Below the pieces are notes generated by a model that saw nothing but the letters and a program-made list of their open reading frames with translations, made no database searches and was not told the DNA's origin. The position numbers were made by a program, and so were the translations under genes. Positions 8,531 to 17,909 of a stretch of 38,525 nucleotides of DNA are shown here, piece after piece; within the stretch, counting starts at the first letter, position 1; each line of letters opens with the position of its first letter. The stretch covers positions 1,863,545 through 1,902,069 of the forward strand of contig BFEA01000094.1 of NCBI GenBank assembly GCA_003427395.1. Direction: 5' to 3'. The stretch comes from Chara braunii (lineage: Eukaryota; Streptophyta; Charophyceae; Charales; Characeae).

Positions 8531-9872
8531 AGACGTCGAGCTACAGCAGCAGATCACGGCTGCATACACTGGCGATCCCGTTTACAGCGAGCTAATTAAA
8601 AGGCTGTTCACTGCACCACACAAAGTCCCGGACAATAGAGTAACCAACGAACTACTGTTCGGAAAAACAAACAGGTTTGACAGACTGTGCATCCCGAACA
8701 ACGAGACAGTCAAAAGTCTGATCCTGGGAGAGTGCCACAACACTGAGGGCCATTTCGATTGGAGGAAAACCTATGCTAATCTCCTCCGGTCCTACACCTG
8801 GGTCGGCATGAAGTACGACTGCATCGCCTATCTTCAGGGCTGTCAAGTGTGTCAACGGAACAAAAGTTCCACACAGTCCCCACTTGGCATGTTGAGACCG
8901 CTACCTGTCCCGTCAGGTCCCAGTGAAATCGTGTTGATCCGACTTCATGGACACGAAAGTCAAAAGCAGAAACAGGAGGAGTCAAGTGACGGTAGTTGCT
9001 GATAGATTTAGTAAATTTGTTGTTTTTTTTCCGCTGCCTGCTGAGGCAAAGACAGACTTAGTGATTAGAGGATTCTTCAATCGCTAGGTTAAGGATTACA
9101 AACACCCATTAACGATTGTTAGTGATGGAGATAGCGGATTCATGTGCGAGCACTGGCAACAGTTGATGAAAGTATGTGGATCAAAGCTGACCATGTCTTC
9201 CGGTAGACACCCGGAGACCAATGGACCGAGCAAATGAACAAACTGCTCCAGCAAGTGCTACACATGTACATTAGGCCCGACCAGATCGATTGGGACGAAC
9301 ATGTTCCCAAAGTGCAGTCTGCGTACAACAACTCGGTGCACGTGTCTACTGCACGCACCCTTAACGAACTGCATAGAGGTTGGCAACCCCGACGTCTGAT
9401 TGACTGCTTGAATCCAGATCAGATCCAAAGATTGTCGCCTGGTACAAGGGAGTTTGCCATTCAATACAAGAAGGATCTAGAGCAGGTCAAAAGGAACATC
9501 CTTACGGCCCAGCACCAGATGGTGGAACAAGCTAACAAACATCGACGACCATCGCAGCTTGCAGTAGGTGACTTGGTATGGGCTAAGTCTAAGGATTTCG
9601 TTCCTGAAGAAGAGATCTCGCGGAATCTGTTACCTGCATATAGGGGACCATGGCAAGTCTTAGTTGTCAAAGGAGAGGCAGATGGTCCATCCTACACTAT
9701 CGAGATTCCGCCCCACCTGTATACATGCCTAGTATTCCACGCATCTAAGTTGCTCCCCTGTATTATGAACCACCAGTTTCCCGTCCTGCATTCCATGATT
9801 CCACCTGATATGGACGGAGGTTATGATGTAGACCGAATAGTGGCCGAAAATACGTTCAGCACAGGTCGTTAA
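8530..9872 (+). pseudogene. Ty3/gypsy copy 1: integrase
   Basis: Integrase inserts element DNA. The HHCC zinc-binding motif is clear: ECHNTEGH, then CQVCQRNK at about 8840-8865. The catalytic core is spread over several frames: VTVVADRFSKFV (first Asp, about 8990-9025), IVSDGDSGF (second Asp, about 9115-9143, after an in-frame TAG), and HPETNG. Just before EQMNKLLQQ a 4-base loss, probably of one GAGC in a GAGCGAGC pair near 9226-9232, shifts the frame. The catalytic Glu survives in the downstream frame. The frame from 9234 carries the C-terminal domain including LAVGDLVWAKSKDF and the GPWQVL motif. The domain is well recognised but broken. Confidence 0.82.
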
Positions 9873-10025
9873 GGAAGGCCACAGCGGCAATATACGGTCA
9901 GGTTTGACTACCAGGAGCCCAGCGAAGACCACTGGTTCCCCAGGGAAGAACTAAGACAGACGGCCCCTCACATTGTCTCCTTCTATGAGACTGCCCGAAG
10001 AGGAATGAATGTGTATGATAGATAA
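9800..10025 (+). pseudogene. Ty3/gypsy copy 1: chromodomain-like C-terminus
   Basis: After the integrase, the frame reads YDVDRIVAENTFSTGR, a TAA stop (9870-9872), and then QYTVRFDYQEPSEDHWFPREEL and IVSFYE up to a terminal TGA/TAG near 10020. The order VxxIL..., YxVxFxxY...W.P...L, IxxFxE is that of chromodomains at the end of chromovirus integrases, which direct insertion toward marked chromatin. The Trp of the aromatic cage region is present. The stop codon between the two halves inactivates it. Confidence 0.6.
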
Positions 10026-10733
10026 AGTTGAGATTTTCTCGGAGGACCTCGAAATTAGGCCAGCGGGAGTGAAAGGATTCACGCTGCAGACACCCAGTCC
10101 CGGTCCCAGGGTCCCGACAAGTCCCAAGTCCCAGGGCCTTCCCTTAGGGTAGGCCGTAGAGAGAGGGAGAGAGAAGAGAGAGTGAGGCAGAGCAAGTCAA
10201 GTCAGAGAGAGAGAGAAGAGGGGAGAAGCCATAGACGCTATCTGGTCGAGATCCGTTGTGCGGGTGTGTGCGGCAGAGCCGCTGGAGATAAACATTCTTG
10301 TATATTGATAGTAATATTGGAGACGACATCTTCAAGTGTTGATTGTATCTCGATTTCGTTTCTCACGTGTGATCTCTCATGTGAATGTTCATTGATGTAT
10401 GCGAGGTTGAACTTGACGAGTACTTGGCTCATTTCAGGAGTGTCATTTGGGGGCAGTGGCCCAGGAGGTCGAATTGGTCGATCTGCAGCCCGTTCGTTCA
10501 GTATTTAGCTTTCACCTAATATGCATAGTAAGCTGAAGAGCAGAGGGCTCAAGTATTCTTGAGGATCACAACATAACTGTCGATAGCAGAAAGCTGGTCT
10601 GAGATCGAATAAACTGCAGCTGGACAAAGTCCGGTGCTGAGTTACTCTCGTGGTTGTTTGTTGAGGATTCCCAGCCTCAAGGTTTTCCAACTTTGAATAA
10701 AGGATCTTACACTTTTTCCCCAAAAAAAAAAAA
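10026..10733 (+). other. 3' untranslated/LTR-like tail of gypsy copy 1, ending in poly(A)
   Basis: No coding signal is seen. The segment contains a purine-rich GAGAGAGGGAGAGAGAAG tract (10155-10225) that could be a polypurine tract or simple repeat, then U5-like sequence. No matching LTR is found upstream of the element, so LTR limits cannot be set. The segment closes with a polyadenylation signal and an A12 tract. Confidence 0.5.
10696..10733 (+). terminator. AATAAA signal followed by a templated poly(A) tract
   Basis: AATAAA (10696-10701) lies 20 bases before a run of 12 A (10722-10733). This is the geometry of a processed, polyadenylated transcript copied into DNA. It marks the end of the gypsy copy 1 sequence and suggests it was inserted as a retrocopy. 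Confidence 0.65.
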
Positions 10734-11459
10734 GACTTGGTGGCCTTTGAATATAGACGAACATACAATGGGAAAAGNCGAATTGTACGCGTTCAACAAG
10801 CAGGTCACGTCACTTTACTCGTTGATATGCGGAAAGTGATTCACCGCCTGGCAGCTTTCGGTTTTTGTGACAAATCGGGGAACCCTAAACCCAACTTCTT
10901 TTATTTCCAAGATCGGCAAGGGAAAAACAAACAAACAAGAAAAGAAACAGAAGAAAAAAGGAACACCTCTGTACCGGGAAGCCAAAATATGACCCAGTCC
11001 AGGCAACTGAATGGGACACACATGTAAAACTGTTTGCAAACAGAGAACTGCATTCGAACCCTGATGGATATCGGATCCAATGAATAATGTGAGGGTTTAA
11101 GGGCCACAATGTTTGGGGGAAAAAAAATAAAAAAATGACAAGTAAGCTGGGGAGATATCTCGGGCACCCGGGTCCCGACGTCACGCCCGGTCTGGCGGCC
11201 AGGTGACAGGCTGGGCATGACTCCCAGGCATGGGCCCGGGCAGCCTCAGTGCACAAAAACAAAACAAAACAAAACAAAACAAAACAAAACAAAACAAAAC
11301 AAAACAAAAAAAACAACCTCCCAAAAAATCTGGAAAAAACAATATGTTGTGTAGAATTGCAATACAAACAACTTTTGGCTGAGGGTCACATCAGAATTCC
11401 TCACAGATTGGAATTTCTTTTCACTACCAATGAGTTTAGCTCCTGATAGAACATTCTGG
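10734..11459. repeat. Intron filler with (AAAAC)n pentanucleotide array
   Basis: No gene is recognisable. A (CAAAA)n array at about 11249-11311 (some 11 units) is preceded by a GC-rich stretch (11160-11245, GGGCACCCGGGTCCCGACG). One ambiguous base lies at 10778. The frames seen here in both directions are low-complexity. Confidence 0.7.
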
Positions 11460-11924
11460 AAAGTGCTACATCACACTCCAAAGAGGGCGACCCACCAGGG
11501 CGCAGCTCTACCGGGAGCGCTGCGCCCCGGTCGCTCCGCAAGCGTGTTCTGCTGCCCGCGATCTCATGCGGCCATCAGCACTGGATCGATGCAGGAGCGC
11601 CCGTGCCACCTGGCATGACGAATGCGCTAACACATTGGTAGAGTGTGACGTGGCGCTCCCGGATCCGATCGCCCTCCACGTGGCGATGCGATAGGAGGGA
11701 GATAAAGGAGTATAGGATATCGCATTCTAAGTGTGGTGCACCGGAATTGCTGCGACAGGTTCATGGGATTGAAGGCGCTCCCGCTCATGAGCGGGATCTT
11801 CATGGCAGCGTTCAGGACGTTAGCCGAGATGACATACGGAAGGCGATTGTAAGGGAAGAGATGTGCGGGCAATGTGACATCATGAGTTGCAAAAGGTGAA
11901 GACAAAGGAGATAGGTGATGCGTC

Positions 11925-12135
11925 AATATCATCATCAGCAGCAGCAGCATCAAGAGCCAGTAGCGGCAGCAGCAGCATCGAGGGTAATCATCAGCTGCTG
12001 TCATCACCATCATCATCGTCATCATCATCATCTTCGGCTTTATCATCACCGTCATCATCATCATCATCGGCTCTGTCATCGCGGTTATCATCATCACCAT
12101 TATCATCATCATCATCATCATCATCATCAATATTG
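11925..12135. repeat. (ATC)n / (AGC)n trinucleotide block
   Basis: Imperfect TCATCATCA repeats mixed with GCAGCAGCA. Read in frame it would give poly-Ser or poly-His, and on the other strand poly-Met/Asp. Blocks of this kind separate every module of the retroposon family in this window (13045, 13530, 15945, 16400-16440, 35510, 35930, 36470), so they are a structural mark of that family rather than independent microsatellites. Confidence 0.8.
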
Positions 12136-12139
12136 AGGT

Positions 12140-12690
12140 ATGATCTAATCATCCAATCCGACCTTTAATAGCATCATTTCACTACGATCCATTAAGATCC
12201 GAACTACTTTTCTCAAACTAATATACAAGCTACGATCTCATTACGACCCTAACTACTTTCTCTAACTAATATCCAAACTAAAGTCTCAATACATTCTTGA
12301 TCTTTCTTATCCTTAAAATCTGAAATTTCTTGTCTAATTAACATATAATTAACATATAAGGTATTTTTACATGCCTAAACTTCCCTGCCAAAAATTCAGG
12401 AGGATTTAATTCCTAAATTTTCCCTATAGACTCCCATTAATTTCTTCATATTATTTCTTACAGCTGGAATTCTAGATACGAATCCTTTTTCGCTAAAATT
12501 TCCAATCTCTGAATCGTTTCACTTTCCAGGTCTATTTTTCACTGCTTTTACTCCCACAATGATGACTCTGATCAATTCCAGTTCAGAAACCTCGTCTTTG
12601 AAATGCATTTGAATTTTTTCAGCGCATTTTTTCGAAATGCCAGTTGGATTCCTGGTATCTATACTCTCCTCTCTGAAGTATCCACATTTA
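12140..12690. other. AT-rich segment with a 50-bp tandem pair
   Basis: No coding signal. CTACGATC...ACTACTTT.CTC...ACTAATAT.CAA is repeated at about 12180-12229 and 12230-12278 with roughly 75 percent identity by eye. The rest is AT-rich. It corresponds in position to the AT-rich segment 34890-35130 of the second copy. Confidence 0.5.
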
Positions 12691-13035
12691 CTTCTGATGG
12701 ATGGAAGGTGAGGGACCAGGGGAGAGCTCCACTCTCCAAGGGTGACACAAGGTGGGAGGTGAAGCCCTGCAAGGGGTGCGAGCAGAGTTAGTGGGTTGCC
12801 TTAGTCTGGGGTTGGTGGGGGGGTTACTCACACCAGCGGGGGCAGATCAGGGTAAATGGTGGGCAGAAGCATACTTTGGGAGGGAACTGTATGCCTTTCT
12901 GGGACAAGGCGGGGGAAGGTGGGACTGTCACAAGTTGGGGCTGTGATGGGTTGCCTGTAGACTAGGTAATCCGTTTCTGCGGAGGCAGCGTTGGGACAGG
13001 GTGGAAAGGAGGGGAAGGGGGAGACTAATCGTAGG
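12690..13035 (+). repeat. Module A (G-rich), copy 1
   Basis: This begins GAAG|GTGAGGGACC and runs through landmarks shared with 35149-35495 and 35599-35920: GAGCTC..CTC, CAAGGTGGGAGGTG, AGTCTGGGG, CAGCGGGGGCAGATCAGG, CATACTTTGGGAGGGAA, GTGGGACTGTC, TTGGGGCTG, and GCGGAGGCAGC. It ends in TAG followed by an ATC block. The order of landmarks is the same in all three, so the modules are homologous. No ORF is conserved. Confidence 0.7.
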
Positions 13036-13059
13036 ATAACATCATCATCATTCATGTTA

Positions 13060-13535
13060 TATCATGCCTATTGGTGTTCTGCAATTTTGGACGACATCTG
13101 GCATTCTCCCTTATTCAGGATAAAGGATTTCAGAGATGATCGAATCTGGACCGATATCTGCAGAGTTGCCTTGTTCTGTGCCCCTGGTTAGCCGATGCCA
13201 GAACGACACTGGCCAGAGCTGGGGCGGTGCCCTGTAACCTGCATTGGCGGGAGCGTGAGGCCTTGTAGAGAGATCCGGGGATCTGCTGAGGGAGGGAAGC
13301 AATCCAGTGGCGAACTGGGGGGGCTGCCTTGACAACCCTATGGGGCCAGGGATAGTATAGGTGGCGAGAACAGGTCAGCTATGGTTGACATTGGTGAGGA
13401 GGGCATTGTCTCTGAGATGTAATGTCTTGGTATGGGGAGGGCTAGGAGGGGTTCTAGGATTAGGAGGCCAGAAGTGCTGATATAGCATAGTCTCTATATT
13501 TTTCTATATTTTTCACATACTAATTATCAGAAGCA
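13060..13535 (+). repeat. Module D, copy 1
   Basis: Shared with 15985-16400 and more loosely with 36060-36260. Landmarks are CTGATATCTGCAGAGTTG, GATGCCAGAACGACACTGGC (13194-13213), GCCCTGTAACCTGC, GAGCGTGAGGCCTTGTAGAG, CAATCCAGTGGCGAACTGGG, and GATTAGGAGGCCAGAA. It is flanked by ATC blocks on both sides. It is non-coding, as no frame is conserved among copies. Confidence 0.75.
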
Positions 13536-13559
13536 TCATCATCAAAATCAGCATCGGCA

Positions 13560-15640
13560 TCCTTGGTGTTTCTCTCACGGCAGTTGGGAAAACCATGACT
13601 CATGATGATTGGGTGTCAAAACCGGCGATTGACAAAATGCACCAATGGAAGAACAAGCATACCTCCATATTTGGGAGAGCACTCATCATCAATAATGTTA
13701 TTCTGGCTTCCATATGGTATAAATCTGCTATGTGGTCCATAAGTAAGACACGCACCAAAATCCTGCAGAGACAGGTCACAACTTTTTTATGGAGAAGTAA
13801 TCATGAGCAGGATAAGGTAATTCCTAGAGTGGCTTGGCGGTATTTGATTCAACCCAAAGCTAGGGGAGGTCTAGGAATCCTTAATCCTAATCTGCAGTCC
13901 CAGGCTCTAGCGATACAATGGATAAAAAAAAAATCTTATCTACTGACATACCTTGGCAGGTAATGGCACTGGAACAAATTCGTAGACTAGCCCCAGTCTC
14001 AAGTGAGGACATACATCCGCTTTCATGGATTGAAGTTCGCTTTTGGACTATCCCCAGGGCAAAGACAGGGGGAAGTGGAGTGGGAGAAAGGGAGGAAGCA
14101 AGAAGGGATATGGTCCTAGATAATCTATGGGCAAATCTGCTGAAAAATATGGAGACGCCTACCACTACCTGATAGACCCTTCCCTACTACATAAGAAGAG
14201 ATCCTTCGACAACCACTTTTTGGTAATCGATGGATTACTGACCTAAATGGATGTATTTTTAACAGTTCTTCCCCTCCATGGAGCCAGTGGGTTAAGAAGG
14301 GGATTACACGTATCAAAGACATATGGGACTCAAAAAAGAAAGATTGGAGAACGGGAGATCAGTTGAGGCAAACCCTTCGATATGCTCATCATCGTAATAC
14401 AAGTTTGGACCAGATAATTTTTTCCATACCCCTAGCCTGGGTATCTACCCTCAAGAGAGGGCCCAGGTTTAAGGAGTGAGATTGGGTGGTTGGGGTCCAA
14501 ACCAATGGACAAAAGGTACTAGGACAGGTGGTTCACATGACCCAGCAAGGAGCTATGGTCAGCCTTTGCAAAACAAATAGAGATTATTTCTTGATTCATT
14601 CTCCTTCAGATCCAGTTGGTCTGTTCCCTTTGACACACTTGTATCGAATCAGGGTTCTCTTCATCTCCTCAATTAAAGGGTGGAGAGCTTTTCATCCGAA
14701 AATACCCATTCCGGAACTTCCGCTGGAACCTGTAGAATGGATATGGCAAACCACCAAGAAAGGTTAACCCAGATCATTACAAGCACTAACGGTAAAAGCG
14801 GCCTATCGTCTACTGAGGCCAAGAGTGGACATCTCTGCAATCCTTTGGGAAAGATGGGCTAGGCACCTTAATCTGGATATAAATCCAACTAAAAAGATAA
14901 TTTTTTTTAATAAAAATCAGACAGCGTCCAACTAAATTTTCTTCACTGCAGTGGCAAATCGCTCATCGTTGTCTGCCTACAAATGATTGGGTCATAGACC
15001 GCTCATCATTGGAACAAAAGGGTTTGGCCCTTCCTTGGTGCAAGTCATGTCCGGAAATTATTGAACACATTTTTATGCAATGCCCTGGTTCGGTTATATT
15101 ATGGAGGAGATGGGACTATGTTTGGACGAAGCTCACTGGCCTGGACTGGCCTTGGGATTGGAAAGCAATTCTTGTAGGCCATTGGTTCCCACAAAATATC
15201 ATATGAACTCCTTTCCAATCTAATTTTTTTGAAATTGGTACGATGTGTCATGGAAAGAGAGAATGTAGCACTAGAGGGATCAGAAATTTCTGAGTATATT
15301 GTTCATTTCATACAAACAGAAATTAGAACTAATTGGGATGTGCTGTGCTCTAAATTATACAAACTACAAAGAAAAAAGGATATTCAACTCTTAATTCAGG
15401 AATTTGTTGTGGACTGGCTGGGGGGTGCAGGAGAGAGGAGTCTGGGAGAAGTGACGTGGCCAAGGGTAGAAGGACCGGATGTCTCCTTTAAAAGAGACTT
15501 CCAACTCTGTTTCAAGAACTGGTTCTCACTACTACCAGGAACCTCACTCAGGGACCCCAGGGACTTTGCAGACCCTTTTCCCCCATCACATCTAGCGCTG
15601 GTGGAGATGCCATATTCATTTTATATATAAAGGACTAGTG
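13560..15640 (+). pseudogene. LINE reverse transcriptase C-terminus and zf-RVT domain
   Basis: The coding remnant of modular element copy 1. It opens directly at an ATC block with LGVSLTAVGKTMTHDDW (about 13560), which is the post-palm part of an L1-type RT, so fingers and palm with the catalytic Asp residues are absent. It continues with SIFGRALIINNVILASIWYK, TTFLWRSN and LIQPKARGGLGILNP, typical of the LINE C-terminal region. After several stops the zinc-binding motif appears at about 14945-15190: WQIAHRCLPTNDW, CKSCPEIIEHIFMQCPGSVILW, a clear CX2C...HX4C arrangement. A further open stretch (15229-15630) with TNWDVLCSKLYKL and DWLGGAGE closes the ORF at TAA. The fragment cannot encode an active enzyme. 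Confidence 0.75.
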
Positions 15641-15769
15641 TGGGATGAGGGGTGATAACTCTTGTGCAATGAGGAAAAGATTTGATGTAGCTGCTTGGTA
15701 TGCCATGTTAGATTTGGCGGCTTTTAAAGGCTGAAGAGGCAGGCATCTTTCTCATTATGGTTTGGAGAT

Positions 15770-15945
15770 ATCTTTTGGATTTCGGGTCCCTTGTTGGGTC
15801 TCGTAAAAAGCGAACCTGGGTAAGGCTCCCAGGAATGGCCATCTCCGGGTAGATTGTGAGGACCCCGGCCTCGCTATTGTCTTTTGAAATATCAGCCTTG
15901 GGCACTGGGCCCCTTCATTAAAAAAAAAATAATAAAAAAAAATCA
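15770..15945 (+). repeat. Shared 3' tail, copy 1
   Basis: Contains TCTCCGGGTAGATTGTGAGG, then CCCCGGCCTC, and 30 bases later CAGCCTTGGGCACTGGGCC and an A/T-rich end. The same tail closes the elements at 16482-16600 and 36497-36603. GAGG...CCTC can form a small stem around ACCCCGG. By analogy with LINE/SINE pairs it may be the site recognised by the reverse transcriptase. Confidence 0.75.
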
Positions 15946-15984
15946 TCATCATCATCATCGTCATCAGGTAATATTTTAGCTTTC

Positions 15985-16600
15985 TGGTGTTCTGGTTTTC
16001 TTGGCAGCATCTAGCATTCTTCTACATCTGGGAGATAGGACTTCAGAGATGGTTGAACCTGGACTGATATCTGCAGAGTTGCTCTGTTCTGTGCCCCTGG
16101 TTGACCGATGCCAGAACGACGCTGGCAGGAGCTGGGGCGCTGCCCTGTAACCTGCAAATGGCAGGAGCGTGAGGCCTTGTAGAGAGATCTGGGGTTTGCC
16201 GAGGGAGGAAGGCAATCCAGTGGCGAACTGGGGGGGGCTGCTATGTGGCGAGAAGAGATCAGCTATGAGGGATGTAGGTTAGGTTGCTTTTGTCTCTGAG
16301 TTACAATGTCCTGGTACAGGGAAGACTAGGACTCGGTATAGGATTAGGAGGCCAGAATTGTCGATATAGCACATGCTTCTATAATCTTTATAGATACAAC
16401 TCATCATCATCATTAGCATCATCCAGGATCATCATCATCACCACATGAGGGACGCTGAGCCCGGTTCTCAGCAAGTTTGGTTCGGTTACTCCGGGCAGAC
16501 TGTGAGGACCCCGGCCTCAACCCACAATCTTCTTATTGGTAATACCAGCCTTGGGCACTGGGCCCGTTAAAAAAAAAATAATAAATAAAAAAAATCCTCA
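15985..16600 (+). mobile_element. Short modular retroposon (module D plus 3' tail), copy 2
   Basis: It starts after an ATC block, carries module D (GATGCCAGAACGACGCTGGC at 16107-16126), ATC blocks at about 16395-16440, and the shared tail (CTCCGGGCAGACTGTGAGGA, CAGCCTTGGGCACTGGGCCC), and ends in an A-rich tract at 16567-16592. It lacks all coding sequence and looks like a 5'-truncated or non-autonomous relative of the adjacent copy 1. It lies head-to-tail directly behind it. Confidence 0.65.
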
Positions 16601-17000
16601 CGGAACTGAAGATTAAAAAAAAGAGCCAAATCACACTAAGGCACCCCCGTTTAAACCCCTTTAGCCCCTCTAAAATTCATTTATACTCGCCTTTCCCCCC
16701 GTTGACAGCCAACTCTCTAAAAAAGAAAAAAGTCCAGATTTGGGCTCCTCTCGGAGAGCGCGGAAAAAACCCACCGCCAAGTTTTCTATTTTTTACTTTT
16801 TTTTCCATGCCCAGGTATTCCGGGCGTCATCCCCGGGTGACCGGACGGTCCAGACTGGCCGGTCATGAAACTTTTCCTAGCAAGTAAGCCGAAAGGCGCC
16901 TGAACAAGTAATATAAAACACCATACATAACGGATAGGGAAAGTCGAGAATGAAAAATGATACAAAAATGACAAGTCAACAGGAATATCTTTCAGCCGCT
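16601..17000. other. Intron sequence without recognised features
   Basis: The segment between the retroposon tail and LRR exon 2. It includes pyrimidine-rich and T-rich stretches and a GACCGG-rich palindromic patch (GTGACCGGACGGTCCAGACTGGCCGGTCA, 16838-16866) resembling the GTCCGG cluster at 22725-22830. No gene was found. Confidence 0.4.
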
Positions 17001-17006
17001 CCTTAC

Positions 17007-17135
17007 CTCAGCTCCTCGAGCTCTGTGGACATGTCATCGATGACCAAATGATGATTCAAGTCAACGTTTGCAGTCAAATCCAGAACACGGAGCTTGGTGG
17101 CGTTAGCGACACTCATGGGAATGCCTCCACTGAAG
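17007..17135 (-). CDS. LRR receptor-like gene, visible exon 2
   Basis: A 129-bp exon, phase 2 at both ends, missed by simple ORF calling because it is short. The acceptor is TCTTTCACAG before 17135 and the donor is CTGAG|GTAAGG after 17007. It reads FSGGIPMSVANATKLRVLDL, then TANVDLNHHLVIDDMSTELEEL, a plant LRR consensus with GGIP and LRVLDL signatures. Its last two bases (AG) join the first base of exon 3 to give LEELR|IAYTKMGGYMP, which restores LRR spacing, and the first base completes Asn with exon 1. The same phase at all junctions is what plant LRR genes show. This is strong evidence that the gene crosses the 15-kb retroelement cluster. Confidence 0.85.
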
Positions 17136-17432
17136 CTGTGAAAGAGGCGACAAAAAATATTATCATCAGCAGAGCTGCTTCCCCCAAACAGAGTACATTC
17201 AGCTCATTTGATTGCATCTGGATTCAAACTTGGGTCTGTAGAAACATAATCATGAGCTGAGTTCCTTCCCCCAAAAAACAGAGTTAAAAAAAAAAAAAAA
17301 AAAAAAAACAAAAAACAGAGTACGTGAGAAACGTTTTGTTCATTTGATGGCATCTGGATTCGAACTTGGCTCCGTATTTCACTAAAAAAAAAAAAAAAAG
17401 ACATCCCGTTTATATTCTGGGGGGAACCTTAC
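17136..17432. repeat. Intron with tandem tRNA-box-like repeats and A tracts
   Basis: Two diverged copies of TTCCCCCAAA-CAGAGTAC...CATTTGATKGCATCTGGATT-CRAACTTGG occur (17180-17240 and 17265-17385). GGATTCGAACTTGG read on the minus strand is CCAAGTTCGAATCC, a box B-like word, so the unit may derive from a tRNA 3' half. Long A runs (17286-17308, 17383-17399) accompany them. The segment lies between LRR exons 1 and 2. Confidence 0.55.
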
Positions 17433-17486
17433 TTGTCACCGGCAAGCATGGAGAATACAAGGATCGCAGAAACCGGGGAACATAAC
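17433..17486 (-). CDS. LRR receptor-like gene, visible exon 1 (short)
   Basis: A 54-bp candidate exon. The donor is GACAA|GTAAGG after 17433; its last two bases AA plus the C of exon 2 give Asn, producing AILVFSMLAGDN|FSGGIP, an LRR with the conserved Asn and the FSG-IP turn. The phase matches the other junctions. The proposed acceptor AAGAG at 17491-17487 is weak and lies at the end of a TA-flanked MITE (17491-17640), so the true 5' boundary may differ or the exon may have been cut by that insertion. Further upstream exons, including the signal peptide, were not found in the window. Confidence 0.55.
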
Positions 17487-17490
17487 CTCT

Positions 17491-17640
17491 TAATCCCCCA
17501 GTACACGGCCCCAGCCTTGCTGAAAAGAAAACTTGTAACCTACGAAATTTTTGGAGTCCCAGCGCCGTAAATAAATCGAATCGGCGGCGGGTGGCCTCCG
17601 AAAAGGGCCCGCGGCCGATAGCTGGATGTACTGGAGGGAG
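17491..17640. mobile_element. TA-flanked MITE, degenerate copy 1
   Basis: The left end TAATCCCCCAGTACACGGCC and right end GATGTACTGGAGGG are decayed versions of the AACCACCAGTACACGG / GTGTACTGGTGGTT ends of this family. The internal GCCTTG...CCTACGAAATTTTTGG corresponds to GCCTTG...CCTACTACAAAATTTTTGC in the copy at 24617. It abuts LRR exon 1. Confidence 0.6.
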
Positions 17641-17909
17641 ATCCCACTAGCCATGTATTTGGATTAGTGTGACGTGCGGGGGACGGGTGGGTGGCAGAGT
17701 GAACTAGGTAAAATACAAACGAAAAACCATTTCTTGACAAAAAAAATGAAGAGAGAAATGCTGAAAAAGAGAAGGAAGTGGTCTTCCCACGGACCCTGTC
17801 TCATCCAGGCAGCGTGTCAGATGTCAGGGTATGATTCACTGACCATCTCTGTGGCAGTCAAAATGACTGCACGTGAGTGTCCAAGTGGACCGGATTCATT
17901 TACAGTAGT

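Larger units (their letters stand above)
11460..15950 (+). mobile_element. Modular ATC-repeat LINE-like element, copy 1
   Basis: Order seen: a GC-rich head with GCGCTCCC words (11460-11900), an (ATC)n/(AGC)n block (11925-12135), an AT-rich segment (12140-12640), G-rich module A (about 12690-13030), ATC block, module D (about 13060-13530), ATC block, LINE RT C-terminus and zinc domain (13560-15630), then a 3' tail ending in A/T-rich sequence at about 15945. The insert at 34072-36603, bounded by a target-site duplication, has the same order without the coding part. The whole is therefore treated as one retroposon. Its 5' limit is a guess. Confidence 0.55.

Noticed and set aside
11249-11311. CRISPR-like array from regularly spaced short repeats
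   Set aside because: It is a pure AAAAC pentanucleotide microsatellite without spacers, in a eukaryotic context.
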